This document shows positions 1-12,008 of a stretch of DNA of 64,000 nt, in pieces. Position 1 is the stretch's first letter. Every line of letters starts with the position of its first letter. A program made the translations under genes and the position numbers. Source of the DNA: Liolophura sinensis (Eukaryota; Mollusca; Polyplacophora; Chitonida; Chitonidae). Below the pieces are notes generated by a model. That model made no database searches, was not told the DNA's origin, and saw only the letters and a program-made list of their open reading frames with translations. The stretch is taken from NCBI RefSeq assembly GCF_032854445.1, contig NC_088297.1, positions 26,097,915 through 26,161,914 on the forward strand. The letters are read 5' to 3'.

Positions 1-403
1 GCCGGAAGCAGTTTTACCAAAGTATGATGTGTGCGTGCACTTAACCAGAGTAGACCGTGTGTCATGGTCAAATATGAGCTTCCCTTCATGGTGTTTTCTC
101 CATTCCTTTGTTGGGATTTGTTGGTTATGTTTATGTATTGAATAAAAATTTTAATTATGTTTGGAGTCCGTACTTTCATTTATTGTTTATTTAGTTTTGT
201 GCCACAAAACACTGGAGCACTAAACTAAGATATGTTAACCGGTCTTAACATACACCCATCTATCATACATGTATCACATTGTCAGGTTTTCATTTAAAGT
301 GGAGAAGGAGGTCAGAGTTGAAAAGTAGACGGCTGAATTGAAAGTAATTAGGCCACAATTACTAGTGATTTAAATACTAAGACTATTCAAAGTAGGCGGC
401 AAC
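1..403. other. Unique AT-rich sequence at window edge, no supported gene
   Basis: One plus-strand frame is open from the left edge (position 2) for 47 codons to a TAA at 143-145, which overlaps an AATAAA polyadenylation-type hexamer at 141-146. This could be the tail of a last exon entering from outside the window. However, a run of 47 open codons is expected fairly often by chance and the peptide is not recognisable, so I do not call a CDS. Nothing else is seen before the tandem array. Confidence 0.3.
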
Positions 404-680
404 GGGGACAGCAGTAGACAGCTGTCTGCAGCCTGCTACAGGGACAGCAGTGGACAGCTGTCTGCAGCTGCTACGGGGACGGCAGTAGACAGCTGTCTGC
501 AGCCTGCTACGGGGACAGCTGTCTGCAGCCTGCTACGGGGACAGCAGTAGACAGCTGTCTGCAGCCTGCTACGGGGACAGCAGTAGACAGCTGTCTGCAG
601 CCTGCTACGGGGACAGCAGTAGATAGCTGTCTGCAGCCTGCTACGGGGACAGCAGTAGACAGCTGTCTGCAGCCTGCTAC
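404..680. repeat. 36-bp tandem repeat, about 7.7 copies
   Basis: The unit starts GGGGACAGCAGTAGACAG and ends CTGCAGCCTGCTAC. Each full unit holds the perfect 12-bp palindrome AGACAGCTGTCT. One copy near 517-542 is shortened by about 10 bp, losing AGCAGTAGAC, which looks like slippage. Copies are otherwise nearly identical, so the array is young or recently homogenised. Confidence 0.95.
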
Positions 681-1376
681 TTGCCCTTTTTAAACACCCT
701 GCATTGTGATGGATTTATTTCATTCCTCATATCACCCATGAATTCAATCTCCACTGTGGAGATAGTTGTGTAAATATAATGATCTAAGTCATTCTCCATT
801 TATTTGCTTCATATTATGGGACAGGTTGCTTGGTAAAAAAGCCCAAGTTTGCATTCAAGCCATATCGGTGGAAGGTTAGGAAGACGAGCAAATTAGTATG
901 ATTTCGTCGTACATGTATAAGTGAAAAAACAGATCATTTCCCCCCCCCCCCCCATTCGTTTTGTTTTTCTTTTTACTCTCCACAATATTCTTTTTGTCAC
1001 AGTACCAGTTTTGCCAGTGAAAACCCTTGTACTGTTGGCCTGGGATGAGAAGATCAAGAGGTACGTACTGTACCTCAATACAGCTCGTACTCATGGTAGT
1101 CCAAAGTACAAAGCCTTTTGTTTTAATGGGTGTTTTGTTTCGACAGTATGGTTCAACACCCTTTGTGCAGCTTTGGCATTGACTGAAGGTGGGAGAGTTC
1201 AGTGATTTGCTGAAGGTGAGTGGTTTACTTTGGTTTGCTCCATGCAAAAAATGATTGACATCATATATACACGTACATATACATATACACGTATATAAAT
1301 TTTGTGAGTATTTAGTTAAAACAGCAATCGAAGAAAAAAAGTCATGTTTATTCTGAAGTACCTTGTCTTCCTTTCT
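681..1376. other. Unique sequence with a poly-C tract
   Basis: A run of 14 C lies at 940-953, followed by a pyrimidine-rich stretch. The 94-123 residue open frames here overlap each other on both strands and resemble nothing known. A short TATACACGTA-type AT-rich stretch lies around 1263-1300. No gene is supported. Confidence 0.6.
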
Positions 1377-1900
1377 GGTTGTATAGGCCTCTGTGACCGA
1401 GGACTAAGTGTGCAAGTGAAGAGCAATGACTCAGGAGCCTTTTGCCATTGTGGGCACTGTGAGTTCAAGTCCAGCGCTTGCTGGTTTCCTTTCTGGTTGT
1501 AGAGGTCTCTGTGACGGAGGACTAAGTGTGCAATTGAAGAGCAATGACTCAGGAGACTCTCACCATCGTGGTTGCTGTGAGTTCAAATCCAGCTCCCGGT
1601 TGTAGAGGCCTGTGTGGCTGCAGGGTTAAAGTGCAAGTAAAGAGCTATAACTCAAGCCTCTCACCATTGTGGTCACTGTGAGTTCAAGTCCAGCTTATGG
1701 TGGCTTCTTCTGTGATGGTTGTGGCATACTTGGCGGAGGGCTTAGTGTGCAAGTGCAGCCCATTGAGTCGGGAACCTCTAACCAGTGTATTCGTTGAGAT
1801 TCCAGCTCATGTTGGCTTGCTCTGCTTGGTTTCTTTCCACCATAATGCTGGCTGTTGTATATTTTGGTGCATGCCGCAAATAAATAAATTAATAAATCAA
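1377..1900 (+). mobile_element. Composite tRNA-type SINE: four tandem heads, one 3' tail
   Basis: Four diverged copies of the SINE head start near 1377, 1495, 1598 and 1717. The first three contain a B-box-like GTGAGTTCAA word, the fourth a degenerate version. Only after the fourth does the family's 3' domain appear (CCACCATAATGCTGGCTG), ending in an (AAAT)-rich tail at about 1880-1900. The A boxes are degraded. This may be a tandemly duplicated SINE head or several nested truncated insertions. Divergence among units indicates an old structure. Confidence 0.7.
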
Positions 1901-4079
1901 TCAACTGAGGCCATCCTTGGAAATGTTCTTTGTTGGATTTAACCGAATCTTGGCAGAAAAGCTAGGGTTCATATAGGTCATTGATATGCTTTGTTTTTCT
2001 TTAGTTCTGAATGAGGAAAAAGATGAGTCGCTTGAACTCTCATTGATGGTGGAAAAAAAATGTGAAAAACAAAATTGTTTTGACAGCCCAACAAAAGGCT
2101 TTACTATTTAATAGGGCTATTTCAGAATGATTGCTTACGCCCATTAAATAACTGAAGTTGTGGGTCTCGCGTTCAATCAGCACAGTTACTGAGCCCTTTA
2201 TTTCACTTGAACTCCAGTTTATTTAAGTGCTGTTTCCATCCAAGGCTTGGCAGATCTCATTATTATAGTGGATTTACATGTTTCTGCGCTAACAGTATTA
2301 TTAGCTAATGTACATGTATTAAGTTACGGTAGATGTAACATAATAATCTTTGCTTCTAATGACCACAAGTGAAATGATTATGTTAAGATGAAATGTGAAT
2401 CAATGCATGAGCCCTGTTGATAATGACATTATTTTGTCTATTTAGAAAGAAGAATTTAATGCTGTTCAGCCTCTGTTGGTAGGGGGGACAAGATATTCAG
2501 GGGAGCTCACTCTCATGTCAAAACATTATAGATTATATGGATTATCTCCCTCGATGCGCATGTGTCTGAGCTCTAAAATGATTACAGCCATTTTAGAGAG
2601 GAAAAATCTGTCCGGATCCTTGTAACAGTGATATGGTGCTAGTTGTCATTTGACATCAGATTTATGTTGTGTGAAACTACTTGCCAAATATGCAGAATAT
2701 GAATCAGAATTGGCAAGGTACCAGTCTGGTCAGCATGGTTATGCAACCAGGGTCGAATTGTTTGCTCATTTGATCCTTTTTAAGTGACTCAAAAATGAGA
2801 ACAAATTGAGCTCAGTTAGTGCATGATGAAGACGGCCTTGTGTCATACAGGTATGCATGATCTCTAGCTCAGTGCTTTTCAGTATTATATACTTATGTGT
2901 TACAGAATGACTATAAATGGAATCTCATGACATTTCGCACCTTAAAGTCACAATGAGAATTAGAATTTTAGCTGAAAGTCAAAGTGGACACCAGTGCTTT
3001 TTTCTGCCGGCCCGCCCACAAGTTTATTGATCCTGACACAAAAAGATTTGTGTTGTTCTGCATTGGTGGATGCAAATTTCAAATTCTGACAGCACAGGTC
3101 ACAGTATGGATTTCCGCATTGTAGTAAAGCAACGGCCTAGTGCAATTCCACAACGCTCGAAAGGTCTGCTGCGGATGCTTGCAGTCATATTGAAGATTTC
3201 TTTCAAATATTTAATTATCTGATAATTTTCACACCCTCATTTCTATAAAAGTCAAAGAATTTTCTCTGAGAAGTTTTTGTTTTCTGCTGGCCTGTCAGAC
3301 TATAAGTACCTGACAGAATCCACTGACCTTGGACCAGGGTACCAGTGCTAATTTACAGCCCTGTAATAGATAACGGTGACCTCAATTTTTGTTAAGGTCA
3401 GTTTGAAATATTAGAGATTTTGGCACCTGGTAATATACACTGTACATGTGTTTCATTTTCATTTTCATGGGTAAATTCGTGGCTTAAAAAGTAAATAAAT
3501 AAATAAATGTAAGTTCATTTGGTTATTTATTCACATATGACCAGTACATGTGCACCACGTGTTGTTGTAGAAGGATAAGCTGTGGACTTCTTTACATTTT
3601 TATTTCCAGGAAAACTAGGTGACATTTTCTACATTGTGAGTCCGCCTGGTTTCCATTAACCTGCCATGTTTGACTTCAGTGAAATTATAAAGTTTTTAAT
3701 TTTTCCTAACTAGCTTTTCTGTGTCATGTTAAGCAGATGTCATTTCCTGATGTAAGCTAACCCAAACTGACACATGAAAACCTAAAATAAAAAATACATG
3801 TAGACATGCACCTGTTTAGAACTGCCAGATTGTACATGGTAAATTTCAGAAAGGCGACTGAAATAATCTGGGCTGTAGGCTGCTCACTGTAATTATGTTA
3901 CTGTAATTATCCAACACAATACTGATAACCATTATTTGTTTTATTATATTGGCATTTAAAGCTGTACTCAAGAGTCTTTTTGTTACGTTACAGATGTCAG
4001 ATTTGTAGGTGGAGGAAATGAGGATCTACTGCATGGAGTAATCACCATACTGCGCTAGGTACCTGAGGAATCTTCTTAT
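1901..4079. other. Unique AT-rich sequence, no gene seen
   Basis: No long open frame, tandem array or recognisable mobile element is visible. A short (AAAT)n tract at about 3493-3508 might be the tail of a decayed retroposon, but the sequence before it does not match the SINE family. Confidence 0.5.
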
Positions 4080-4165
4080 TTAAGGTTGCAACAGAATAAG
4101 CGATAGCTAGATTTGAACCTCTGACCTTATTGGATGCAGCGAGGAGTATTCTAGCCACAACAAGG
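4080..4165 (-). mobile_element. Possible tRNA-derived SINE head fragment
   Basis: Read on the minus strand, this has a GTGGCTAGAATA word followed after about 35 bases by GAGGTTCAAATCT, spaced like an A box and a B box of an RNA polymerase III promoter. No cloverleaf can be drawn with confidence and no 3' domain was found. It may be a relic of a SINE different from the main family. Confidence 0.3.
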
Positions 4166-4244
4166 ATAAGAATAATCGAAATCCAATAACAAACAACACA
4201 GTTGTTAATCAATTTCTTGTGACAAGGATTTAAATGAATTTTGA

Positions 4245-5086
4245 AGTTAGCGCTTCCAGAATTTATCATGAATTAGAGTGAAGGCTTTCAAAAATCTGCT
4301 GTAATATGCTTAGACACAGTACCAACTTGTGCAGATTGATGCGCATTCAACGACTGTCAAAGTTAGCACAAAGTTTCCAGAATTTATCATGAATTAGAGT
4401 GAAGGCTTTCAAAAATCTGCTGTAATATGCTTAGACACAGTACCAACTTGTGCAGATTGATGCGCATTCAGCGACTGTCAAAGTTAGCACAAAGTTTCCA
4501 GAATTTATCATGAATTAGAGTGAAGGCTTTCAAAAATCTGCTGTAATATGCTTAGACACAGTACCAACTTGTGCAGATTGATGCGCATTCAGCGACTGTC
4601 AAAGTTAGCACAAAGTTTCCAGAATTTATCATGAATTAGAGTGAAGGCTTTCAAAAATCTGCTGTAATATGCTTAGACACAGTACCAACTTGTGCAGATT
4701 GATGCGCATTCAGCGACTGTCAAAGTTAGCACAAAGTTTCCAGAATTTATCATGGATTAGAGTGAAGGCTTTCAAAAATCTGCTGTAATATGCTTAGACA
4801 CAGTACCAACTTGTGCAGATTGATGCGCATTCAGCGACTGTCAAAGTTAGCACAAAGTTTCCAGAATTTATCATGAATTAGAGTGAAGGCTTTCAAAAAT
4901 CTGCTGTAATATGCTTAGACACAGTACCAACTTGTGCAGATTGATGCGCATTCAGCGACTGTCAAAGTTAGCACAAAGTTTCCAGAATTTATCATGATTT
5001 AGAGTGAAGACTTGCAGAAATCTGCTGTAATATGCTTAGACACAGTACCAACTTGTGCAGATTGATGCGCATTCAGCGACTGTCAG
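4245..5086. repeat. 121-bp tandem repeat, about 7 copies
   Basis: The marker TTCCAGAATTTATCATG recurs at 4254, 4375, 4496, 4617, 4738, 4859 and 4980, exactly 121 bp apart each time. Copies differ by only a few substitutions (for example GATTTAGAG and a few changes in the last copy). The last unit diverges from the flank after GCGACTGTCA at about 5086. No frame is open through the unit. Confidence 0.97.
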
Positions 5087-6635
5087 AAATGTTTTGGACT
5101 TAAATGTTATGAAGTAAACATGCTACAAAAACAAAGGAAAAAATATGTTTTGGTAGTTGGAATCTCCAAAAAAAAAATTGGGATTAATGACTTTAATGAT
5201 TAATAATTAATAAGCCAGTAGTTACACAGATTTTTAACCCATTTCTCAACCCACGATGTACACTGACCTTACCTCTCTATAACTGACGGATCACGTAGTC
5301 AGTAGTTAAGGCATTGGAATCACCCAATCATCTAGTACTTGACATTATTATTCGAAATTTTAATTTGAACTTATGTAGGCCAATTTTCAAATTTGTACTG
5401 GAAGATATTTTCAGTTTTAGCACAGTAAACAGTTTGAATTTATATAAAAGTCTGACTTGAGTCAAGGGCAACTTTATTGCTAAGGGTTTAACACCTTCGC
5501 CTTGGTGCTGGTGTAACCCAATATGTGTTTAGTACTTAGTGAAATCTCAAGAATTCGAGGGATTTGATGAAACAAGGTTCATCGGTTTCAGGATGCACAA
5601 CAGCCACCAAGATGAAGGTGTTCATGTCTATTCTACTGCCAACATCATGAAAAAGTGAAAGAAGCTGCATAGATTCGGTTGAATTAGATATTTCAATGCT
5701 TTGTACAAAGTTCTGTCATATTGTTGAGTGACATACATGTAAGAATGAAAAAGTTTTATAAAAACAGCAGTGATATCTATAAACTGTGAAATAGGGCTTT
5801 TCTCACTGATGGAAATCCAGATATTTCACCCTATATAAATCATGAAAACAAATTTAACAAATCATTTTATTTGCAGAAACAAAAAACAAAGTGAATTATT
5901 CTGGGAGGTAAATGTATTAGGGGTGCGTTGTGTTGTTTGAATGGTCCTCTCTTTAATTTGTACATTGGCACATGGCCTGATACTGACAGCGAGGTGGATT
6001 GATGAAGGATGCGATGGACTCAGCCATTTATGCCAGCTTTGCCGTTTTCAGGCTTCACATGTATGGCGAGGAAAAATAGCAAAATTATGCAGCAGACACC
6101 ACCAGATAGAAAAAAATATGCTGTTTTCAGCCTGTAGGGTCATATTTTAAAGTTTTCTTCTCTTTTAATTTTTCTTCCAGTATAGTATTTTGAATACCTA
6201 AAACTCAATATTAAATCCATTTTAATCTTTTTTATTAAACGCCTCGGAGGTAATTTATACTCTTTTTGAAATCATAGACCTGTTTTATAGATATTTTAAA
6301 GGTTGATTTGATTGTTAGGTAACAAATGATGTCATCTCAACTATTGATTTTTACAGCTAATTCTTGTGATATTGATGCAATGCAATTGGGTATTTCTAAT
6401 CTATATTAGGTATTATTTTCCAGGAAAGGAAATTATATAGTCCAGTGTACAGTAGCATTACCTTGGTATATGTGATTGTGTTTTAGTAATTTTGAGTGAC
6501 TTGGTGATTTATAAAGAACAGTAAACAGGTGGGAAAATATTTTTGTAAACATTTACATTGCTACTCCAGTCATAAACAAACGATTTTGCCAACTGATCAA
6601 CACAGCTATGTTGTTGTTGTAACTGCTGAATGACG
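5087..6635. other. Unique AT-rich sequence, no gene seen
   Basis: Contains short A and T runs and a 69-codon open frame (5941-6150) that is not recognisable. No repeat, SINE or convincing exon was found. Confidence 0.5.
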
Positions 6636-7014
6636 CAGTACCGATGTCGTTGCTTAGCGTTGCAGTACCGATCTTGTTGCTTAGCGTTGCAGTACCGATC
6701 TCGTTGCTTAGTGTTGCAGTATCGATCTTGTTGCTTAGTGTTGCTGTACCGATCTTGTTGCTTAGCGTTGCAGTACCGATCTTGTTGCTTAGCATTGCAG
6801 TACCGATCTCGTTGCTTAGTGTTGCAGTATCGATCTTGTTGCTTAGCGTTGCAGTACCGATCTTGTTGCTTAGCGTTGCAGTACCGATCTCGTTGCTTAG
6901 CGTTGCAATACCGATCTTGTTGCTTGGCGTTGCAGTACCGATCTTGTTGCTTAGCGTTGCAGTACCGATTTCGTTGCTTAGGGTTGCAGTACCGATCTTG
7001 TTGCTTGGCGTTGC
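6636..7014. repeat. 27-bp tandem repeat, about 14 copies
   Basis: The unit contains CAGTACCGATCTTGTTGC followed by TTAGCGTTG. Because 27 is a multiple of 3 and most frames of the unit lack stops, long frames stay open: 194 codons on the minus strand (9-residue peptide repeat), and 141 and 126 codons on the plus strand. Several frames open at once, with no conserved flanking coding sequence, points to a minisatellite rather than a repeat protein. Confidence 0.95.
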
Positions 7015-8054
7015 AAAGACGTAATGAACTCAAGAACTTTTCACAAAATAGTTGAAACCCTAAATTGTGTTTAACAAACAAAAAGAGCGGCATTACAGAT
7101 GTAAATAAAGACGCTTGGAGAACTGTCAGTTGTCAATCTGAAGTTGGTTGGCATGCATATTCATGTTCTACACCCCTCTCACATGGACACACTGTGCATT
7201 GAATGGACCCCTCTAGGGAGCAAACATTTGTCTCTGGGTGATTTCGTTTGTCAGTTAAGGAAAATACCTAATGCTGAAAGTGCCCCATCCGAGGAGAGTG
7301 CCAAGGGAAAACCCAAATCACAGCCTTGTGCACGCGTGACCTTTGTCCAGTACTGGTGATATGCGACTCCAGGGAGAGATGAAGTGAAGTCAGCACTAAT
7401 CCACAAACCATGAAACACACGTTTGAAAGAACAACAACCCCACAGTCAGAAAAATACAGGGGATATCACTCTACCTTTCAAACACACCTTACAACATGCT
7501 TCTAAGAACATTGGTACAGTGGGAAAGATTACTTATCATGTGAGTGAAGTTTTTGGTCACGTACAGTAATTTAAATTATCACACCTCCTTGTAGATTGTT
7601 TGAGAAGTGCTAAAGTTAAGGAATGTCTTATGTGATAGCATACCTCAACCTTGAAGGTTTGTTATATAATGTTTCCATACAGTAAAATGGCCATGGAATG
7701 TAGAGTAAACACAACGGATAAATTCACAACAAACATTGTGTTAGGCCTGGCCTTACAGGAGTTCAAACAGGGACATGCGGGAGGCCACATTACAACTGGT
7801 CCTCAGTCTGCTGGCCAGACCTGTAGGTATTAGGACATTTGTGAAAACTTTTGGTGCTGTCTTGAACAATGATCTTTGTCCAAAGCTGGATTTTCGTTGG
7901 ATTGTTTGTGTATTTGTACTGTGTGGGAATGGTTTATGCAATGATAAACATTTCACAGATGTCTGCCATATGCGAGTGGCTGCATGCTGCCGGCGACTGG
8001 CAAACCATGTGACACATGCCTCCCAGACATGATTCACATTTATCTGCTGATGAT
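7015..8054. other. Unique sequence with one exon-like island
   Basis: Mostly unremarkable. At 7759-7826 a 68-bp GC-richer island is bounded by an acceptor-like CCTTACAG and a donor-like TGTAG/GTATT, and two of its three frames are open. It is too short to assign. Other open frames overlap on opposite strands and are not recognisable. Confidence 0.35.
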
Positions 8055-8226
8055 AGCCGCTTACCTCCATGGCAGCCGCTTACCTCCATGGCAGCCTCTT
8101 ACCTCCATGGCAGCCTCTTACCTCGATGGTAGCCGCTTAGCCATGGCAGCCTCTTACCTCGATGGTAGCCGCTTACCTCCATGGCAGCCTCTTACCTCCA
8201 TGGCAGCCGCTTACCTCCATGGCAGG
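8055..8226. repeat. 19-bp tandem repeat, about 9 copies
   Basis: The unit is GCTTACCTCCATGGCAGCC with a GCTT/TCTT alternation; 'ctt' markers at 8060, 8079 and 8098 show the 19-bp period. One copy near 8128-8145 has lost about 4 bases. Each unit carries CCATGG or the variant CGATGG. Confidence 0.93.
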
Positions 8227-8892
8227 CTAAAACAACTTTTTTCATCTCACATCCTATTCAGATATTGATCCAGAATCCAGAAGAATGATTTTCTCTTATT
8301 TGGAAGAGCAGATTTATTCATTTACAACAATATGGAGGAAAGGATAACTTGGGGACTAAGACAGACTGATAGAAATTCTTACCTATGACCTGTAAGCATC
8401 AGACATTTTCTAATTTTGGAGCTTCATACTTGTCATTTCACTCATTAATTTACACACTGCAGCTTTTAATTCAGCAAATATTCGTTGTATTTTATTGAAG
8501 ACATTGCTCCACATAAATGACCGTAAATAACCTAACATTTTGACCAAAAAAGTGCATTTTTGAAGGCACATATTGACATATTATTTTTGGTGCTGAAACT
8601 CATTTTCTTGCTAAGATACCACTCCACATGTACCCTCTAAACAAACCTCAAAACACCTTTCTTAAGTCAGTAGAATGTGCATCTTACGTCATGGACAAAA
8701 TTTTAGGTCTTTCAGCCAATAAAAAGTACTGTATTCATTTAGTGACAAAAAGGTGAATTTTAATTTACATGAAGCCGCCCAGTATATCAGAGAATGATAA
8801 CTTTGCTTTCCATTTATGAAGAAGATTTTTCATGATAAAATGAAGAGCGTTTGAACTCAAATTCTTGTTACTAAATGCAGCTTCGCTGAGTC
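8227..8892. other. Unique AT-rich sequence, no gene seen
   Basis: No open frame of note, tandem repeat or SINE similarity was found. Confidence 0.5.
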
Positions 8893-9420
8893 AGGATGAG
8901 GAGCAGGATAAGAATGAAGTTTTGTTTTTCTACAAGGCATCAGACTTCCCGTGAAGCAATTCCTTATCATGATGCAAATATTTTATTAAGTTTTATGACT
9001 GAACAGTATTATAAAATCAGATTATTTTCTCTTGATAAAATGTTATTTTCTAGTTTAAAGAGCTACATGTTGAGCAGGATAAAAAAAGAGAGAGGTTGTT
9101 TTTATGTTAATGTGTCTAAAGACACCCTTTACATGTACTTCCAGTGGCACACTTTCTTCGTATCACACAAATTCAAATCTTGAGAATTATGTCTTTACTC
9201 GTAACATCTGTGTTGAGTCCTATCCATCTTGTAAGAAGAAAATAATTAAATGATACCATTCTGCTTAGTTTACCAGTAATAGAAGGATGTTTTAAAGTTT
9301 TAAAAACCAGAGCAGGAAAAAAAACAGATGTTTTGATGTATTAAGACACTCTTGACGTCCAGTGGCACAGTTCAAAGTTCGAGAATTATAGCTTAACCAG
9401 TAACGTGTGTTAAGAACAGT
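8893..9420. repeat. Diverged direct duplication, two clear copies and possibly a third
   Basis: Segments at about 9072-9216 and 9311-9416 align in order through AGCAGGA plus an A run, TCCAGTGGCACA, TTCAA, GAGAATTAT and CTGTGTT/CGTGTGTT, with short gaps. A weaker third copy begins near 8900 with AGCAGGATAAGAATGAAG. The spacing is about 180-240 bp. It looks like an old tandem duplication now decaying. Confidence 0.5.
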
Positions 9421-11500
9421 GTTGTAAAATTACAGAATTCTTCCCAGTTTCCCATGGAGAAGGTTATTTTCTAATTTTAAGAAAAAAAGAAAACAAATCT
9501 GAGTTGGACATTTACAGATGTATATTGTAGGTGCCAGGTTGCAGATCTGCACCTAACTCACAGCAGTTACCTTGAATGACACACCACATGTGCGAAACTC
9601 GCGCTTGCCAAAAACAGTATTAAAACCAGGGATGAATACAAAAACAAAACATGGCAGAGACGGGCTGCCAGATATCTGCACCCGAAGCCCTTAAAAGTCT
9701 TATGTAAACTCCCTGAGTTAATTCCCTGTCAGAATGAATGGAGATTGTTCTCTCTGGCTGCCTGCAGGCTCAGGACACAGTTGGGAAGAAAAATAAACAG
9801 AATTAAAGAACCACATGTGTGTTTTTACAACCCCCTTTGTCTGTTTGATTCCTTGTAGGCTCTCCCTAAAGCACATAAATATAGAAAACTTGACACGTCT
9901 TTTCTTGTCCTGTTTTATGTGGCCTAAGGAAAGGGAAACAGTTTGCAATTTTCACCTGTTCCAGCTTTTGATAATTAAGTCAATTGTAAAATTAGATGTA
10001 CACAACTAGTACTGTAGATTTAATCAGTTCTAGTCTACAGATCTCGGGGTTTAGTGATGGCATTCACAAGTTCAATATTCACTCGGCACATCCATGCTAG
10101 TTAATAGCAGGAATATACGGATTTTTTGCCCACAAAATAAGCTATGTTTTATACCATTGAAAAGAAATTTGAAGCAACTAAAACCTAATAATTAGCCATT
10201 TTCAGAAAGTTCCTACACATAAATACATGTAGGCCTGAATGTTAAAGGAGAAGAAAACATAATGATGCCAAAATCATATGTAAGAGCATCAAAACTTCTT
10301 TGCAAATATGATCTTTAATGTTTTCTTGGATTTTTTTTTCAAGACAAAAGGGTATTTGAAATTATTTTTGTATGGAGGGTATTTGGGACTAACTTTTGGT
10401 ATTTATCGTTGTTGCACAATAATGTTCTAAATAGGGATGTGGTTCTTGTCTAGCAAATTCATTTGAATGTAAATTTGTTGGTTATGTTGAAACATATACA
10501 TATCCTAAATTATGATAATATTTATGAACATAGTAAAAAAATAAATATGACCCAAATTGATGTTTAATACATTTGTTAGCTGAAAAGAACAAATTCTAGT
10601 GCAAAAATATTCATCAAACCTATGGTACATCCTCATTTATGACATTATTAAACAAAGACTATAAATACCAAAAGGTGGTTCCAAACACCCACCATACAAA
10701 ACTTATTTTCAAGTGTCTTTTTCTCCTTAAGGAAAAATCAGAAAAAATATTGAAAACCACATTCAGGAATAACTATCATCTGAACTTTGTCATTTTTATA
10801 TTTTCTTCTATAGCACTACCTTTATGTTCAAAGTACTTTAAAAAATGCGTTTATTTGAGACTATTTTTCTCAACTTATATGAATATTTTTCAATATATTT
10901 GTCACGTGGGACTCTTCGACTGGGAAACTCAAACAAAGAACGATTGGTTGAAATGAGTTGAATTCTTTTATTCCCGGGTTTCTGTGGACTTTATTCAGGA
11001 CAGGATGACTGGAGGGGGCAGAAAAACAAAGCTTGTCCAGCCAGCTTAATCTTAACAAGTGTCTGCCAAAAAACCATTGCTGAATAGAAAATATGTCAAA
11101 TGAAATGCGACAGTCTACACGATGGAATATGATACCTGAGGGGGCAGAAAAACAGCGCTTATGCGGCCAAGTAACAATGAGTGTGTGCCCTGAACATCCC
11201 TCAGGACTAGGCTCATATACCCTAACAGCACACTGCAAAACTACACAACCAATAAGCATCTGGATTCACCAGTCCAGTGTCTGTCAAAAATGCATGTAAA
11301 AACACCCTCCATGCAATATGGCACAAAAACTGTTACCTGCTATATCCTAGGACTTCATGTATGACGCCACCAAATAGGAGCTAGATCTTTTAGTGATCAT
11401 TAGTCAGAATGTATTGACATGAGTGATAGAGGAATGATCACGATGGATGATGGCATAGGTATGGGGAAAAATGAATTACAATACGAAGAAGATTGTGACA
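9421..11500. other. Unique AT-rich sequence with a weak internal repeat
   Basis: An imperfect direct repeat is visible at about 11010-11066 and 11138-11190; both parts contain GAGGGGGCAGAAAAACA and a later GTGTCTGCC/GTGTGTGCC word. No SINE head or tail was recognised, and the overlapping open frames at 10639-11299 are not recognisable. Confidence 0.4.
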
Positions 11501-11521
11501 TATATATATATATATATATAT
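11501..11521. repeat. (TA)n microsatellite
   Basis: An uninterrupted TA dinucleotide run of about ten units. Confidence 0.95.
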
Positions 11522-11744
11522 GTATTAGCTTTGTGTACTCATTCCATTAATTACATAGAGGTAAAATAAATAGCCTTGAGACTGAAAGTTGTTGATTTTG
11601 GACAAACAGTCTAATGCTGTGCTAATTTTACAATTTTGGACTTACTCAGTTTTTTCATAAGCTTTTCTGACACGTTTTTGTTGTTATTAGGGGCATTTTT
11701 ATTTTGTATTTTGATTTTAAATGACCATCTATTTAGCTTGAAAG

Positions 11745-12008
11745 GTACATTTGTAGAGGGGGGAAAAGTGCCATATAAGATAACTTCTGATCGAAGCCAC
11801 TGAAGTTTCTTGCTGAAGACACCAGACATGACGTCTCACCCAATCACGTTATACTGACACCGGGCCAACTTATTTCCTTTGCTCTAACGTCTCAGTGCTG
11901 AACGCCAGGCAAGCAGCAGTATTTTTAAAATCTTTGTTATGACCCGACCTGGGTTTGATCCCTGATCTCCTGACTTTGAGTTGGACGCTCTAACCTTTAG
12001 GCCACTGA
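11745..12008 (-). mobile_element. Second-family tRNA-headed SINE, minus strand
   Basis: On the minus strand the element begins near 12008 with a tRNA-like head: GTGGCCTAAAGGTTAGAGCG, then GGGATCAAACCCAGG as a B-box region. A body follows containing CTGGCGTTCAGCACTGAGA and GGCCCGGTGTCAGTATAACG. It differs from the main SINE family of this window. I recall this body type as a widespread SINE in mollusc and other marine invertebrate genomes, but I could not search. The 3' end (near 11745) and TSD are not defined. Confidence 0.65.

Noticed and set aside
1-145. Terminal exon of a gene entering from the left
   Set aside because: The open run of 47 codons is short, the peptide is unrecognised, and the AATAAA overlaps the stop codon; evidence is too weak for a CDS call.
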